Numbered from the stretch's first letter, positions 1-13,447 are shown. The stretch: DNA of 64,000 nt from Bacillota bacterium (GCA_017577945.1 PKQS01000007.1:248001-312000), one strand, 5' to 3'. The notes: generated by a model from the letters alone, not told the origin. A program made the numbers and translations.

Positions 1-66
1 GCCAGGGCGCGACGCCGGCGGCGCACACTCGACTTCAATTATCCGGCGGGTACCGCCGTTCCTGCC

Positions 67-1338
67 TCAGCGCCGCACGACGTCGTCGCCGTCGCACGAA
101 AAGACGGTTGTCTTGCCGTCTAGGACCGTTTCGAGGTGCACCGGCTTCCCCCAGAGTCGGTACACGTACGGCAGCGTCTTTTCGGTATAGCGCACGTCCA
201 GGTCGACCCCTTCGTGGCGATGGCGCAGGAAGAGCTCGCCGCTGCCGCGGTAGTCGCCGTCCGCCACGGTGATGACCGGCACGCCGCCGTTGATGCGCTG
301 CCGCACCAGCTCGTCGCGCACCGCCCGCCAGTCTTTGTCCACCACCACCCACTCGTCGCCCCGCCGGCGGTAGACGTACAAGTCCAGCTGCTCCACCAGC
401 TCTTTCGTCAGGTAGTTGCGCAGCAGCGACACGTCCGTCTCCGTCTCCCGCACCTCGAACAGCTTCTCCATGCCTTGCCCGCCGGGCCGCCCGAAACGCT
501 GCTTTTCTTCCGGCGTCGGCGACTCCCAGCGCCGGAAGATGTCGAGGAGCAGATGGTAGCCCAGGTGGTAAGGGTTGACGCCGGTTCGCGAGGGGGCGAG
601 GATGGCGGCGTGCAGCCGGGCAAACTCCACCGCCTCTTGGTCGGTCAAATCCAGCTCCCGCAGGATGCGCACGTGCCAGAACGTGGCCCAGCCTTCGTTG
701 AGAATCTTCGTCTCCAGCTGGGGCCAAAAGTACAGCATTTCGTCCCGGACCATGCCCAGGACGTCCCGCTGCCAGTCCTCCAGCCGGCGCGAGTGCTCCA
801 TCAGGTACAGAAGCAGGTCGCGCGGCTCGTCGTCGGTCCGCTTGTGCGGGTCTACTTGCTCTTGCAGCGCCAGGGCCGCGTCCAGCAGCGCCTCCACTTC
901 GTCGCGCCCGTAGCGCATCTCGTACCGCCGCATGCGGGCCGCGTGCACCGCCATCGTCTCCACCATGGAGCGGGACGTGCCGGCGAAGCGGTAGTTGTGC
1001 TTGAAAAAATCCGAGTGGGCCAGCACGTGGGCGGCGACGACCTTGTTTTGCAGCAGCGTGTTGGACTCCAGCAGGAACGCGTAGCAAGGGTCCGAGTTGA
1101 TCACCAGCTCGTAGATGCGGCTCAGGTTGTAGTCGTATTGCAGCTTCATGCGTTGAAACGCTTTACCGAAGCTCCAGTGGCTAAAGCGAACCGGCATGCC
1201 GTAGGCGCCTAAGGTGTAGAGCACGTCGGCCGGGCACAGTTCGTAGCGCATGGGAAAGCCGTCCAGGCCGAAGGACGCGGCCTTGTCGTGAATAACCGCC
1301 AGCGCGCCGGCTAGCCGCTTCGCATCCGTGCCCTGCAC
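67..1338 (-). CDS. spoVR: SpoVR family protein
   Basis: This is a 423-residue SpoVR family protein, a family linked to spore cortex formation in Bacillus and to stress responses in other bacteria; its biochemical activity is unknown. It is recognised from the N-terminal stretch around FGLDGFPMRYELCPADVL and the NSDPCYAFLLESN motif. The frame is open further upstream to 1419, but the GTG at 1338 is preferred: it starts four bases after the yhbH stop and is preceded by GGGGTGAGG. It is the last gene of the prkA-yhbH-spoVR cluster, and the three are probably transcribed together. Confidence 0.9.
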   Translation of the reverse strand: MQGTDAKRLAGALAVIHDKAASFGLDGFPMRYELCPADVLYTLGAYGMPVRFSHWSFGKAFQRMKLQYDYNLSRIYELVINSDPCYAFLLESNTLLQNKVVAAHVLAHSDFFKHNYRFAGTSRSMVETMAVHAARMRRYEMRYGRDEVEALLDAALALQEQVDPHKRTDDEPRDLLLYLMEHSRRLEDWQRDVLGMVRDEMLYFWPQLETKILNEGWATFWHVRILRELDLTDQEAVEFARLHAAILAPSRTGVNPYHLGYHLLLDIFRRWESPTPEEKQRFGRPGGQGMEKLFEVRETETDVSLLRNYLTKELVEQLDLYVYRRRGDEWVVVDKDWRAVRDELVRQRINGGVPVITVADGDYRGSGELFLRHRHEGVDLDVRYTEKTLPYVYRLWGKPVHLETVLDGKTTVFSCDGDDVVRR

Positions 1339-1342
1339 GGCC

Positions 1343-2503
1343 TCACCCCGCTTCTTTCCGGAAAAAGCGGCGCAGCACCGGGTAAACATCTTGCTTTTCG
1401 CGGATGACCGCGGTAACAAACCGTTCGTCTTGGATCTGCCGCAGCACCGCCCCCAGCGTGTTCTCCGTCACCGGGCGACGCCCGACGATTTCTGCGTACC
1501 CGGCCGCGGCGCTGACTTCCACCAGCCGGCGCATCAGCTGCAGGCTGCGCTCGTTGTCCGACGGGAAGTTGTCGCCGTCCGAAAAGTGGAAAGGATACAA
1601 GTTGTAGTCCGACGGGGCGTAGCGCTCATCGATGATCTGCAGCGCCAGTTCGTAGACGGACGAGCAGCGGGTGCCGCCGCTTTCGCCTTTGCTGAAAAAC
1701 TGCTCCTCGGTCACCTCGCGCGCCTCGGTGTCATGGGCGAGAAAGACGATTTGCACGCTATGGTAGCGGGTGCGCAGGAACCGCACCATCCAGAAAAAGA
1801 AGCTGCGCGCCACGTACTTGGCGAAGGTGCCCATGGAGCCCGACGTATCCATCATGGCCATGACGACGGCGCTCGCGTCGTCGCGGCGCACCTCGTCCCA
1901 CGTCTTGAAGCGCAAGTCTTCCTTGGTGATGGCCGGCCGGGCCGCGCCGTCGCCCCCGCGCAGCAGCTGCCGCTTGATGGCCTCCAGCAGCGTCCGCCGC
2001 CGGTCGAGATTGGCCATGACGCCGTGCCGCCGCACGTCGTTGAACGTATACCCTTCAGTGGTTGCATGGGGTTTGCGCTTGCGCTCGAGGTTGGGCAGTC
2101 CTAGGTCCTCGAAAATTAGCTCCGCCAGCTCGTCTACCGTAATCTCGGCTTCGTAGTAGTCGACGCCCGGAGCGTCGCCCGCGCCGCTGCCCGCACCGCT
2201 GCCCGCGCCGCGGCCTGCGGCGCGGCCCACGACGTCGCCGACCTGACTGCGGCCGTCGCCTTGCCCCACGTGGTTTTGCCGGTCGTAGTCGAAGCGGAAA
2301 CGGTATTCCTCCAGCGAGTAGATGGGCACCTTCACGATGCTCTTGCCGTCGGCCATGATGATGCTTTCCTCGGCCACGATGTCGACCAGGCTTTCCCGGA
2401 TGGCCTCCAGTACTTTCTCCCGGTGGCGCTGCTGGTCCATGTGCCCCTGGCGGTGCAGCGACCAGTCGTCTTGCGTCACGATCGGGATCCGTCCACCGTA
2501 CAT
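1343..2503 (-). CDS. yhbH: YhbH/DUF444 family sporulation protein
   Basis: This 386-residue protein belongs to the DUF444/YhbH family, homologous to Bacillus YhbH and E. coli YeaH, which is co-inherited with PrkA kinase and SpoVR. The C-terminal half carries a von Willebrand A-like MIDAS segment (MAMMDTSGSMG) and the conserved GGTRCSSVYELA and YNLYPFHFSDGDN motifs. A Gly/Ala-rich low-complexity linker lies near residues 95-120. It sits 84 bases downstream of prkA and four bases before spoVR, so co-expression is expected. Its molecular role is not established in the family. Confidence 0.92.
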   Translation of the reverse strand: MYGGRIPIVTQDDWSLHRQGHMDQQRHREKVLEAIRESLVDIVAEESIIMADGKSIVKVPIYSLEEYRFRFDYDRQNHVGQGDGRSQVGDVVGRAAGRGAGSGAGSGAGDAPGVDYYEAEITVDELAELIFEDLGLPNLERKRKPHATTEGYTFNDVRRHGVMANLDRRRTLLEAIKRQLLRGGDGAARPAITKEDLRFKTWDEVRRDDASAVVMAMMDTSGSMGTFAKYVARSFFFWMVRFLRTRYHSVQIVFLAHDTEAREVTEEQFFSKGESGGTRCSSVYELALQIIDERYAPSDYNLYPFHFSDGDNFPSDNERSLQLMRRLVEVSAAAGYAEIVGRRPVTENTLGAVLRQIQDERFVTAVIREKQDVYPVLRRFFRKEAG

Positions 2504-2587
2504 GGTCAGATGCCTCCCTGGGGATCCCGGCGAGACCGGCCGATGCCCTTCCCGCGTCCGATGCCCCTCATGCCGCGCCGGCCGCCT

Positions 2588-4483
2588 TCAGCGATTGAGC
2601 AGCGAGCCGGCATAGCGCACTAGTTCATTGGCGCAAATCTCGCAATAGCCGTGCTCGTCGATGAGGCGGGCGATGACGTCGTTGAGCCGTTTGAGCTGGT
2701 CAGGGTCCGGGTTGCTGGCGGAGGTGGTGACCCGAATGATGTCTTTCATGTCGGCGAACAGCTTCTTCTCGATGGCTTCCTTGAGCCGCTCGTGGGATGT
2801 ATAGTCGAACTTGCGCCCGCGCCGGGCGTAGCTGGAGATGCGAATAAGAATCTCTTCGCGAAAGGCCTTTTTGGCGTTTTCCGAGATGCCGATCTGCTCC
2901 TCGATGGAGCGCATCAGCTTCTCGTCGGGATCCATTTCTTCGCCCGTAACCGGGTCTTTGACCCGTTGCCAGTTGCAGTACGCCTCCACGTTGTCCAGGT
3001 ACTTGTTGAACAGATTCCGCGCCGACTCCTCGAAGGAGTAAACGAACGCCTTTTGCACTTCGGTCTTGGCCACTTCGTCGTACTCCTGGCGGGCGACGGC
3101 GATGAAGTTCAGGATTTTTTCCCGGTCCTCCGGCGTGAACGACGGGTGCTGGTCCAGGCCGGTGCGCAGCGCCCGCAACACGTCCAGCGGACCGATGCAG
3201 TTGGCCTGCCGGGTGACGAGGGCGGAGGAGATGCGGTTGATGACGTAGCGGGGATCGATGCCGCTCATGCCTTCGTCGGGGAATTCCCGCCGCAGCTCCT
3301 CCACGTCCTTCGGCTTGAAGTCGTCGACGTCTTCGCCGTCGTAGAGCTTCATCTTCTTAACCAGGTCCATACCTTGCTTGTTCGATTCCTTGAGGCGGGA
3401 CAGCACGCTGACCATGGCGGCCACCCGCAGGGCGTGGGGCGCGATGTGCACGTCCCGCAGCTCGCTTTGGCGGATGAGCTTCTCGTAAATGCGCACCTCG
3501 TCGCTGACGCGCAGGTTGTACGGCACGGGGATGACGATGATGCGGGAATGCAGCGCTTCGTTTTTCTTGTTGGCGATGAAGTGCCGGTACTCTTCTTCGT
3601 TCGTATGGGCGACGATGACCTCGTCGGCCGAAATGAGCGCGAAGCGGCCGGCCTTGAAGTTGCCTTCCTGCGTCAGGCTGAGCAAGTGCCAGAGGAATTT
3701 TTCGTCCATCTTCAGCATTTCTTGCATCTCGAGAATGCCGCGGTTGGCGATGTTGAGCTCGCCGTCGAAACGGTAGGCGCGCGGGTCGGACTCGGAGCCG
3801 TACAAGGTGATGGTAGAAAAGTCGACGCTGCCCGTCAGCTCCGAAATGTCCTGGCTCTTCGGGTCCGAAGGCTGGAAGGTGCCGATGCCGATGCGGTTTT
3901 CCTCCGACAGCGCTATGCGCCGGACGCGCACGCTTTCGATGATGCCGCCGTACTCTTCCCGCACCATGACCTGGCAGGCCGGGCAGAGGCTGCCTTCGAT
4001 GGTCACGCCTAGCTCCCGCTCCACCTCGGGGCGCAGCTCCGGCGGAATCAGGTGCAGCGGCTCCTCGTGCATCGGGCAGCCTTTGATGGCGTACAGCGCG
4101 CCCGCTTCCGTGCGGGAGTACGCTTCGAGGCCCCGCTTGAGCAGCGTCACGATGGTGGACTTGCCGCCGCTGACCGGTCCCATAAGCAGCAAGATGCGCT
4201 TGCGCACGTCCAGCCGGCGCGCGGCGGAGTGGAAATACTCTTCGACGATGCGTTCCAGCGTCTCGTCCAGGCCGAACAGGTGCTGCGCGAAGAAGCGATA
4301 CCGCTTGCGGCCGTTCACTTCCTCGACGCCGTGGGAGACGATCATGTCGTAGACGCGGGCGTGTGCGTGGCACGCGATGCGGGGATTCTTGCGGACGAGC
4401 TCGTAGTACTCGGCGAACGTCCCTTCCCAGGCCAGGCTCTCTTCCTGCCGCCGGTACTCCTGCAGCCGTTCCAGCAGACTCAC
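2588..4483 (-). CDS. prkA: PrkA family serine protein kinase
   Basis: This 631-residue PrkA protein has an N-terminal AAA-type domain and a C-terminal region related to protein kinases. The Walker A motif GPVSGGKST lies at about residues 102-110. The family includes Bacillus PrkA, a sporulation-associated kinase or ATP-dependent protease, and E. coli YeaG. The ATG is preceded by GGGAGGGA at close spacing. It is the first gene of the prkA-yhbH-spoVR operon. The 94 bases upstream hold AT-rich stretches where a promoter probably lies, but I could not assign a sigma factor. Confidence 0.94.
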   Translation of the reverse strand: MSLLERLQEYRRQEESLAWEGTFAEYYELVRKNPRIACHAHARVYDMIVSHGVEEVNGRKRYRFFAQHLFGLDETLERIVEEYFHSAARRLDVRKRILLLMGPVSGGKSTIVTLLKRGLEAYSRTEAGALYAIKGCPMHEEPLHLIPPELRPEVERELGVTIEGSLCPACQVMVREEYGGIIESVRVRRIALSEENRIGIGTFQPSDPKSQDISELTGSVDFSTITLYGSESDPRAYRFDGELNIANRGILEMQEMLKMDEKFLWHLLSLTQEGNFKAGRFALISADEVIVAHTNEEEYRHFIANKKNEALHSRIIVIPVPYNLRVSDEVRIYEKLIRQSELRDVHIAPHALRVAAMVSVLSRLKESNKQGMDLVKKMKLYDGEDVDDFKPKDVEELRREFPDEGMSGIDPRYVINRISSALVTRQANCIGPLDVLRALRTGLDQHPSFTPEDREKILNFIAVARQEYDEVAKTEVQKAFVYSFEESARNLFNKYLDNVEAYCNWQRVKDPVTGEEMDPDEKLMRSIEEQIGISENAKKAFREEILIRISSYARRGRKFDYTSHERLKEAIEKKLFADMKDIIRVTTSASNPDPDQLKRLNDVIARLIDEHGYCEICANELVRYAGSLLNR

Positions 4484-4577
4484 GGCGCTCCCTCCCGAGG
4501 AAAGCCCGTGCGCGGTTTCTATATTCTATTAGCTCGGCGGGCGCGGATTCTACTGGAACGGCGCGGTCGAGGACAGG

Positions 4578-8732
<4,155 letters not shown>

Positions 8733-8826
8733 GAAGGTCTCTCCTTAAGGCTGCGCCAAGCTCGTCGGTTGAAACGGAAACCGTTCGCGCCAGCGAAACG
8801 CAATCGCAGTCGTTGTTGGGGCCGGA

Positions 8827-9543
8827 TTACAGCTGCCGCACGCGGGCGCGCGGCAAATCGCGGATGCGGCTCTCGACGGGGCCGCCGTTGATGCGCACGT
8901 CCGAGAGCACGCCCCGCAGCGTCAGCCGGCCCTGTGCGTCGTAGTAGCGGAATTCCGTCACCATCCACGTGGCCGGGTGAATGAGGAATTCGTAGCGCTG
9001 CGCCGGATCCGCCTTGGGGCGGGCCAGGATCAGGTAGTGCGGCACGTCGTCGACGTAGGCGACGCCGCCCAGTTCGACGTCGTAGTCGGCCGGGTCGGGC
9101 AGCGCCAGCCAGCGGTCGATGTCCGGCACGAGATTTTGCTGCGCCGCCAGCCGATCCCAGCGCTGCACGATGATTTCTTCCCGGATCGGGTTGTATTGCT
9201 GCGCTTCGTTGCGGGCCCGGTCAACCACGAGGATGCTGCCGGCCAGCATGTCGGGCGCCAGCCAGTCGAAACGAAACAAGTTCGGAAATTGGGCCAGCAC
9301 CCGCCCCCGGCCCGGCGTGACGCTGCCGTCGGCCGGGTTGTATTGCTCCAGCTCCACCGTCATCTCGAGCTGCTCGATGGAACGCAGTTTCTCCTCAACC
9401 CGCGCGACGATCTCCTCGAGCGCCGGAAGAGCTTCGTCTTGGGCCTCTTGCGCCGCCGCCCAAGGCGCGCCGGCGAGGCATACGAGGAGCAGCAAGGCGC
9501 CGAAGCAACGGTTCCAACGAGCAGCGCAACGGGGCATGGACAA
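8827..9543 (-). CDS. LolA-like outer-membrane lipoprotein-sorting family protein
   Basis: This secreted protein of about 238 residues has a signal peptide (CFGALLLLVCLAGAPWAAAQ) followed by a LolA/RseB-like fold: ALEEIVARVEEKLRSIEQLEMTVEL, then beta strands with FPNLFRFDW and a C-terminal FRYYDAQGR. LolA-like proteins bind lipids or lipoproteins outside the cytoplasmic membrane. Start choice is open: TTG 9543 has the best spacing (seven bases) from GGAGG, ATG 9537 is two codons inside, and GTG 9546 is one codon outside. It lies 94 bases upstream of the RND gene on the same strand, suggesting a two-gene operon for lipid or hydrophobic substrate export. Confidence 0.8.
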   Translation of the reverse strand: MSMPRCAARWNRCFGALLLLVCLAGAPWAAAQEAQDEALPALEEIVARVEEKLRSIEQLEMTVELEQYNPADGSVTPGRGRVLAQFPNLFRFDWLAPDMLAGSILVVDRARNEAQQYNPIREEIIVQRWDRLAAQQNLVPDIDRWLALPDPADYDVELGGVAYVDDVPHYLILARPKADPAQRYEFLIHPATWMVTEFRYYDAQGRLTLRGVLSDVRINGGPVESRIRDLPRARVRQL

Positions 9544-9687
9544 CACCGGGCCTCCTAAAGAGACGATCGCCGCTTGCCGCAAAGAATCTCCGAACTTGGG
9601 GCACACTTAGGATTAGGTTCTTTTCCGTGGCATGGGTTCCTTCCCTAAACGACGGATTTTTGGCGAGGCGGCGGCGTGCACGGCCCC

Positions 9688-10446
9688 TCAGACCTCGATT
9701 TCCAGTCCATCGTAGGCCAGGCGTACGTGGGGCGGCAGCTGCCGGTCGACCTCGTCGTGATCGATTTCGTGGGAAATATGCGTAAAATAGGCTCGCCGCG
9801 GGCGGAGCCGTTCGACGACGGCTAAGGCCTCGGCGATAGTCATGTGCGTCGGATGCGGCCGGTGGCGCAAGGCGCCGAGAATGAGCACTTCCAGCCCTTG
9901 CAGCAGCGCCATGGATTCGGGCGGAATCCGGCTCACGTCGGTGACGTACGCCAGGCCGCCAGTGCGAAAGCCCGTGACCGGCATGTCGCCGTGCCAGACG
10001 GGCACGGGCGTAAAGTCGACGCCGGCTGCGGAGAAGGGGCCGCGGATTTCGTGCAGCTCCACTTCCGGCCGGGAGCTGCCGCCCTGCACGGGGCGGAAGG
10101 CGTAGGAAAACATGCGGCGCAGTTCAGCCAGCGTTTCCGGGGTGCCGTAGACGGGCACCGGCCGGCCGTGGACCATGTTGAACGCGCGCAAGTCGTCGAA
10201 GCCCATGACGTGATCGGCGTGGGCATGGGTGTAGAGCACCGCGTCCAGCCGGTCGATGCCGAAGCGCAGCGCTTGGACGCGGAACTCGGGGCCGCTGTCG
10301 ATGAGCACGGCCGCGTCGCCTTGCCGGAGCAAGACGGACGTCCGGTGGCGCTTGTTGCGCGGGTCGCCGGACAAGCACACGCGGCAGCGGCACGCGATCA
10401 TCGGCACGCCCACGGACGTGCCCGTGCCGAGAAACAGCACTTTCAC
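9688..10446 (-). CDS. MBL-fold metallo-hydrolase (PhnP-like)
   Basis: This 252-residue metallo-beta-lactamase-fold hydrolase resembles PhnP-type phosphodiesterases. It begins MKVLFLGTGTSVGVPMIACRC. The CRCRVC segment resembles the structural zinc site of PhnP relatives, and the catalytic metal motif THAHADHVMG is intact. The likely activity is hydrolysis of a cyclic or linear phosphodiester, but the substrate cannot be told from sequence. The GTG start has AAGGAG nine bases upstream. It is monocistronic by context and divergent from the YpiB-like gene. Confidence 0.85.
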   Translation of the reverse strand: MKVLFLGTGTSVGVPMIACRCRVCLSGDPRNKRHRTSVLLRQGDAAVLIDSGPEFRVQALRFGIDRLDAVLYTHAHADHVMGFDDLRAFNMVHGRPVPVYGTPETLAELRRMFSYAFRPVQGGSSRPEVELHEIRGPFSAAGVDFTPVPVWHGDMPVTGFRTGGLAYVTDVSRIPPESMALLQGLEVLILGALRHRPHPTHMTIAEALAVVERLRPRRAYFTHISHEIDHDEVDRQLPPHVRLAYDGLEIEV

Positions 10447-10657
10447 GGCGCAAGACTCCTTGCCGTTAAATTCTTCCGGCTCCCGGGAGGGGAGGAATAG
10501 TCAGTCCCTTCTAGAATACACCAACTACCTTTCGCCTCGTCGGGTCGGGACGCAGTTCCTCATGCCGGCCCAGCGCCGGTGCATATGATGAAAATGCGTC
10601 TGCACACCGCTGCGTGCGGCGCGACCCGGGAATCCTTCGCTCGCCGGGGTGAAGGCT

Positions 10658-11263
10658 ATGACGCCGAAAATGGAAGCCATTGCTCGCTTTTCCCGCCGGG
10701 CGTTGAAGCACCCCATGAGCAAAGTGGTCCTGCAGACCTTCCTAGAGCAGCCCGGCTGGGAGGAACGCCTGACTTTCGTCGACCGCCGCGACTTCTTGGC
10801 CGACACGCTGGTCATCGCTGAACAGGGGAGCGACGGACCCGGGTTCGAGCTGGAGCTGGGCGCGAGCCAGCGGGAAGAAGTCACCATCGTCAACGGCCAC
10901 CTCGTGCGCGAGGTCCGGCGCATCAGCTCCGTCACCGTGCACGATCCGGTGGAGGCGCTGGCCGCCCTGCGGCATTTCAAGGGACGCCTCTACGTCATGT
11001 TTACCTTCGCCGGCCCCGTCCCCGCCTGGTACGAGGCGGTCGTGGAACCCAACCCGGCCGTCACGTCGCACGCGCTGGAGCGGGAACACGTCAGCCGCTT
11101 GTTCGACGAGTTTGTGGCGCAGCAGATTGATTTGCTGCTGCTCGCCGTATCGCTCCGCCAGGAAATCGACGACGCGCTGCAGCGCCGCGACCGGGCGACT
11201 TTCGCCCGGCTGGCGCCGATTTACCGGGAAGTCGTCAGCCGCTGCCATTTGTGCGACCTGTAG
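10658..11263 (+). CDS. YpiB-like (UPF0302/IDEAL) protein
   Basis: This protein of about 201 residues is not recognised with certainty. The N-terminal two thirds resemble the UPF0302 domain of Bacillus YpiB: a helical start, ERLTFVDRRDF, then ALRHFKGRLYVMFTFAGPVPAW and a VVEPNPAV strand. The C-terminus, LRQEIDDALQRRDRATFARL, resembles a short IDEAL-type helical motif. YpiB is implicated in membrane and outer-layer homeostasis in Bacillus, but function here is unproven. ATG 10658 is preferred; GTG 10649 in the same frame is possible. A large hairpin follows the gene. Confidence 0.62.
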   Translation: MTPKMEAIARFSRRALKHPMSKVVLQTFLEQPGWEERLTFVDRRDFLADTLVIAEQGSDGPGFELELGASQREEVTIVNGHLVREVRRISSVTVHDPVEALAALRHFKGRLYVMFTFAGPVPAWYEAVVEPNPAVTSHALEREHVSRLFDEFVAQQIDLLLLAVSLRQEIDDALQRRDRATFARLAPIYREVVSRCHLCDL

Positions 11264-11303
11264 CCTCCGTTCCAAGCGCGGTCGCCGTTTGGACCTCTCC
11301 GGG

Positions 11304-11357
11304 CTCCTGCAGGCGGCGCCGGTGGCTCGAAAAACCAGCGCCCTCCGGCAGGAGTTT
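11304..11357 (+). terminator. hairpin after YpiB-like gene, possible terminator
   Basis: CTCCTGC (11304-11310) pairs with GCAGGAG (11348-11354), and inner GGCGC/TGG segments pair with CCA/GCGCC around an A-rich loop. Only a short TTTG follows, so termination would be weak. Confidence 0.4.
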
Positions 11358-11478
11358 GTCCGCCGTCCCCTAAATGTCTATTTGTCTGCAACAATCATAT
11401 CGTGACGTCATCGCGAAACATACCCTCCCGGCTCCGGGACGGTTTGTTTTTGTCTTTCCGGACGGAGGTGTCCGCAGG

Positions 11479-12066
11479 TTGCAGCCCGCACCGCAGCAAC
11501 AACCCGCCAAATCCGTTCTCCGCGAGTACTTGGAAACGCTGGTCGGGGCGGTCATCCTGGCGTTCTTGTTTATGACGTTCATCGCGCGCACCTTCACCGT
11601 GGAAGGGCCGTCGATGCGCCCGACGCTGGAGGATGGGCAAAGGCTGCTCGTCGACCGCCTGACGTATCGCTTCCGGGAGCCGCAGCGGGGCGAAATCATC
11701 GTCTTCCGTTATCCGGCGGATCCGAGCCAGATTTTCATCAAGCGCATCATCGGCGTGCCCGGGGATGAAATTTACATCGCCCGCGGCACCGTGTACGTCA
11801 ACGGCGTGCCGCTGGAGGAGCCGTACATCAACGGCCGCATGATTACGCTGCGCACGTTCGGGCCCATCGTCGTCGAGCCCGACACCTACTTCGTGCTGGG
11901 CGACAACCGCAACAACAGCGAAGACAGCCGCGACCCGCGCGTGGGGCTCGTGCCGCGGAAAAACATCATCGGCCGGGCCGTCTGGCGCTACTGGCCCGTG
12001 AGCGCGATGGCGGTCTTCACGGTACCCGAGTCGCTGCGAGCCGTTCCCGCCGCCGCATCGCCCTGA
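11479..12066 (+). CDS. sipS: signal peptidase I
   Basis: This is a Bacillus-type single-span signal peptidase I (195 residues from TTG 11479) that removes signal peptides from secreted preproteins outside the cytoplasmic membrane. One N-terminal membrane anchor (about residues 20-36) is followed by the Ser box VEGPSMRPTL (Ser45), the Lys box IFIKRIIGVPGDE (Lys88) and the C-terminal GDNRNNSEDSR box. TTG 11479 has GGAGG nine bases upstream; the frame is open back to 11374 without a good ribosome site. A rho-independent terminator overlaps its stop codon. Confidence 0.93.
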   Translation: MQPAPQQQPAKSVLREYLETLVGAVILAFLFMTFIARTFTVEGPSMRPTLEDGQRLLVDRLTYRFREPQRGEIIVFRYPADPSQIFIKRIIGVPGDEIYIARGTVYVNGVPLEEPYINGRMITLRTFGPIVVEPDTYFVLGDNRNNSEDSRDPRVGLVPRKNIIGRAVWRYWPVSAMAVFTVPESLRAVPAAASP

Positions 12067-12080
12067 TGCGGCGATTTTTT
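12051..12080 (+). terminator. rho-independent terminator of the signal peptidase gene
   Basis: CGCCGCAT (12051-12058) and ATGCGGCG (12066-12073) form a perfect 8-bp stem followed by six T. The stem contains the sipS stop codon region and ends against the stop of the convergent JAMM gene. Confidence 0.85.
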
Positions 12081-13233
12081 ATGGCGTTTCTTCATCGTCG
12101 AGGGTTGGCAGCCGCAGTCGCCAGCCGGGCAAGATGTAGTCCGGGTCGGCGATGCCGTTGAGTTCGGCGACGAGCCGGTAGGCGTACGGATCGCCCAGCA
12201 GCCGCTGGCTGATGGACCAAAGCGTGTCGCCGGCACGGACCACGTAGGCGCCGGCGGCTGCGTCCGGGGCGTCGGCCGCTGCAGGTGAGAGGGCCGGCGG
12301 CGCGGTCAGGGACGGCGTGGGAGCCGCCGGGGGCGACCCGGCCGCGGACGCCGTAGGCGACGCCGTGGACGATTTGGCCGCCGCGGGAGCGAGGGCCGTT
12401 TCCCCGCCAGGCGCGGCACCCGGCGCAGCGGCGGCGTCCAGGAGGGCCAGCTGCAGCAGCTGGTGCCGTTGCCTCATGGCCGCCAGCTCCTCGCGCAGCC
12501 GCTCCGCCTGCACCGAGGCGGTGCGCACCTCCTGCCGCAGCCAGGCCGGCGAGCCGGGCAGCGGCGCCGCGGACCAGACGACTAGAAGCAACAGCGCGGC
12601 CAGCGCGAGCAGTCCGCCGCGGGCGCCGGGTCGGCCTGCGCCAGCCGCGGAGGCCGACCCTTCGCCGCCGGCAAGCTCGGCTTCTTCGTCGCACACCCAA
12701 AAGCCCGGCAAAGACCGCAGCTCGCCGTCTTGCCAGTAATAGAGCGCCTGCCGCTGGCCGATGGGGTCGATAACGTACGTGAGCTGCCACCATTCGGGGA
12801 AGTAGCGGCGGGCAACAATGCGATCGAGAGGCGACAGCCCGGCGCCGCGACCCGGATGGGCGTGGAACCAGCCGACAATGAGCCGACCGGGGAAACGGCT
12901 GCCCACCGTCGCTTCCAGTTCGTCCAGGGCCAAGGGGTCGAAGCGAAAATCCGTACCGCCCGCCGGGTCCGCCGGCGCGGCCAGCGCGCCTTCAATGACG
13001 ACGAACGGCCCCTCCTCGTCCGCGTACACGCCGCCGATCAGCAGACCTCCCCAAGGACCTCGTTCGGCGTCCTCCGCCGCGATGGCGTCCCACGCCCGGC
13101 GCTGCAAGAAGACGCGCAAGGGCACGTCGGCGGTTCCGATCAAGTACAACCCCCCGGGCGGTTCCGCCCGGGGCGCGGTCTGCGGGGTAGGTCCGCGCCG
13201 ATACCACGGCTTGTCGTCGGCTTCGTGTCGCAT
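12079..13233 (-). CDS. JAMM/MPN metalloprotease-like domain, membrane segment and LysM domain protein
   Basis: This 384-residue protein has an unusual domain order. Residues about 38-165 form a JAB1/MPN (JAMM) metalloprotease-like domain with the full zinc signature: Glu81, then H124-A-H126 with seven residues to Ser134 and Asp137. A hydrophobic segment at about 206-224 is a membrane span. It is followed by a short coiled coil (230-263), a Pro/Ala/Ser-rich linker, and a LysM peptidoglycan-binding domain (330-375, YVVRAGDTLWSISQRLLGDP). The expected topology is JAMM inside, LysM outside. ATG 13233 is chosen because GGAGG lies six bases upstream. The substrate is unknown; cleavage of a C-terminal peptide or isopeptide is typical for the fold. 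Confidence 0.85.
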   Translation of the reverse strand: MRHEADDKPWYRRGPTPQTAPRAEPPGGLYLIGTADVPLRVFLQRRAWDAIAAEDAERGPWGGLLIGGVYADEEGPFVVIEGALAAPADPAGGTDFRFDPLALDELEATVGSRFPGRLIVGWFHAHPGRGAGLSPLDRIVARRYFPEWWQLTYVIDPIGQRQALYYWQDGELRSLPGFWVCDEEAELAGGEGSASAAGAGRPGARGGLLALAALLLLVVWSAAPLPGSPAWLRQEVRTASVQAERLREELAAMRQRHQLLQLALLDAAAAPGAAPGGETALAPAAAKSSTASPTASAAGSPPAAPTPSLTAPPALSPAAADAPDAAAGAYVVRAGDTLWSISQRLLGDPYAYRLVAELNGIADPDYILPGWRLRLPTLDDEETP

Positions 13234-13447
13234 GGCCATCCTCCGCGACCGGTCGCGTCGCAACAATGCCCCTCCGTCGAATGCCCCTCCATCTCGTTTC
13301 AAGTTTTCCGGTTTCGGCGCCCGACTCCTGCCGCGCGCCGGGGCGGCTGACAGGAGCATCGAAATCTTTGCACGAAGATAAACTGAACAAACGACAAGCA
13401 CGACGACACGCGGTGTCGGCACGGGCAGACGGGGGAGGCGAGCGCCG

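Noticed and set aside
136..1212. 358-codon plus-strand ORF opposite spoVR
   Set aside because: Antisense shadow with His/Val/Gln-rich composition and no motif.
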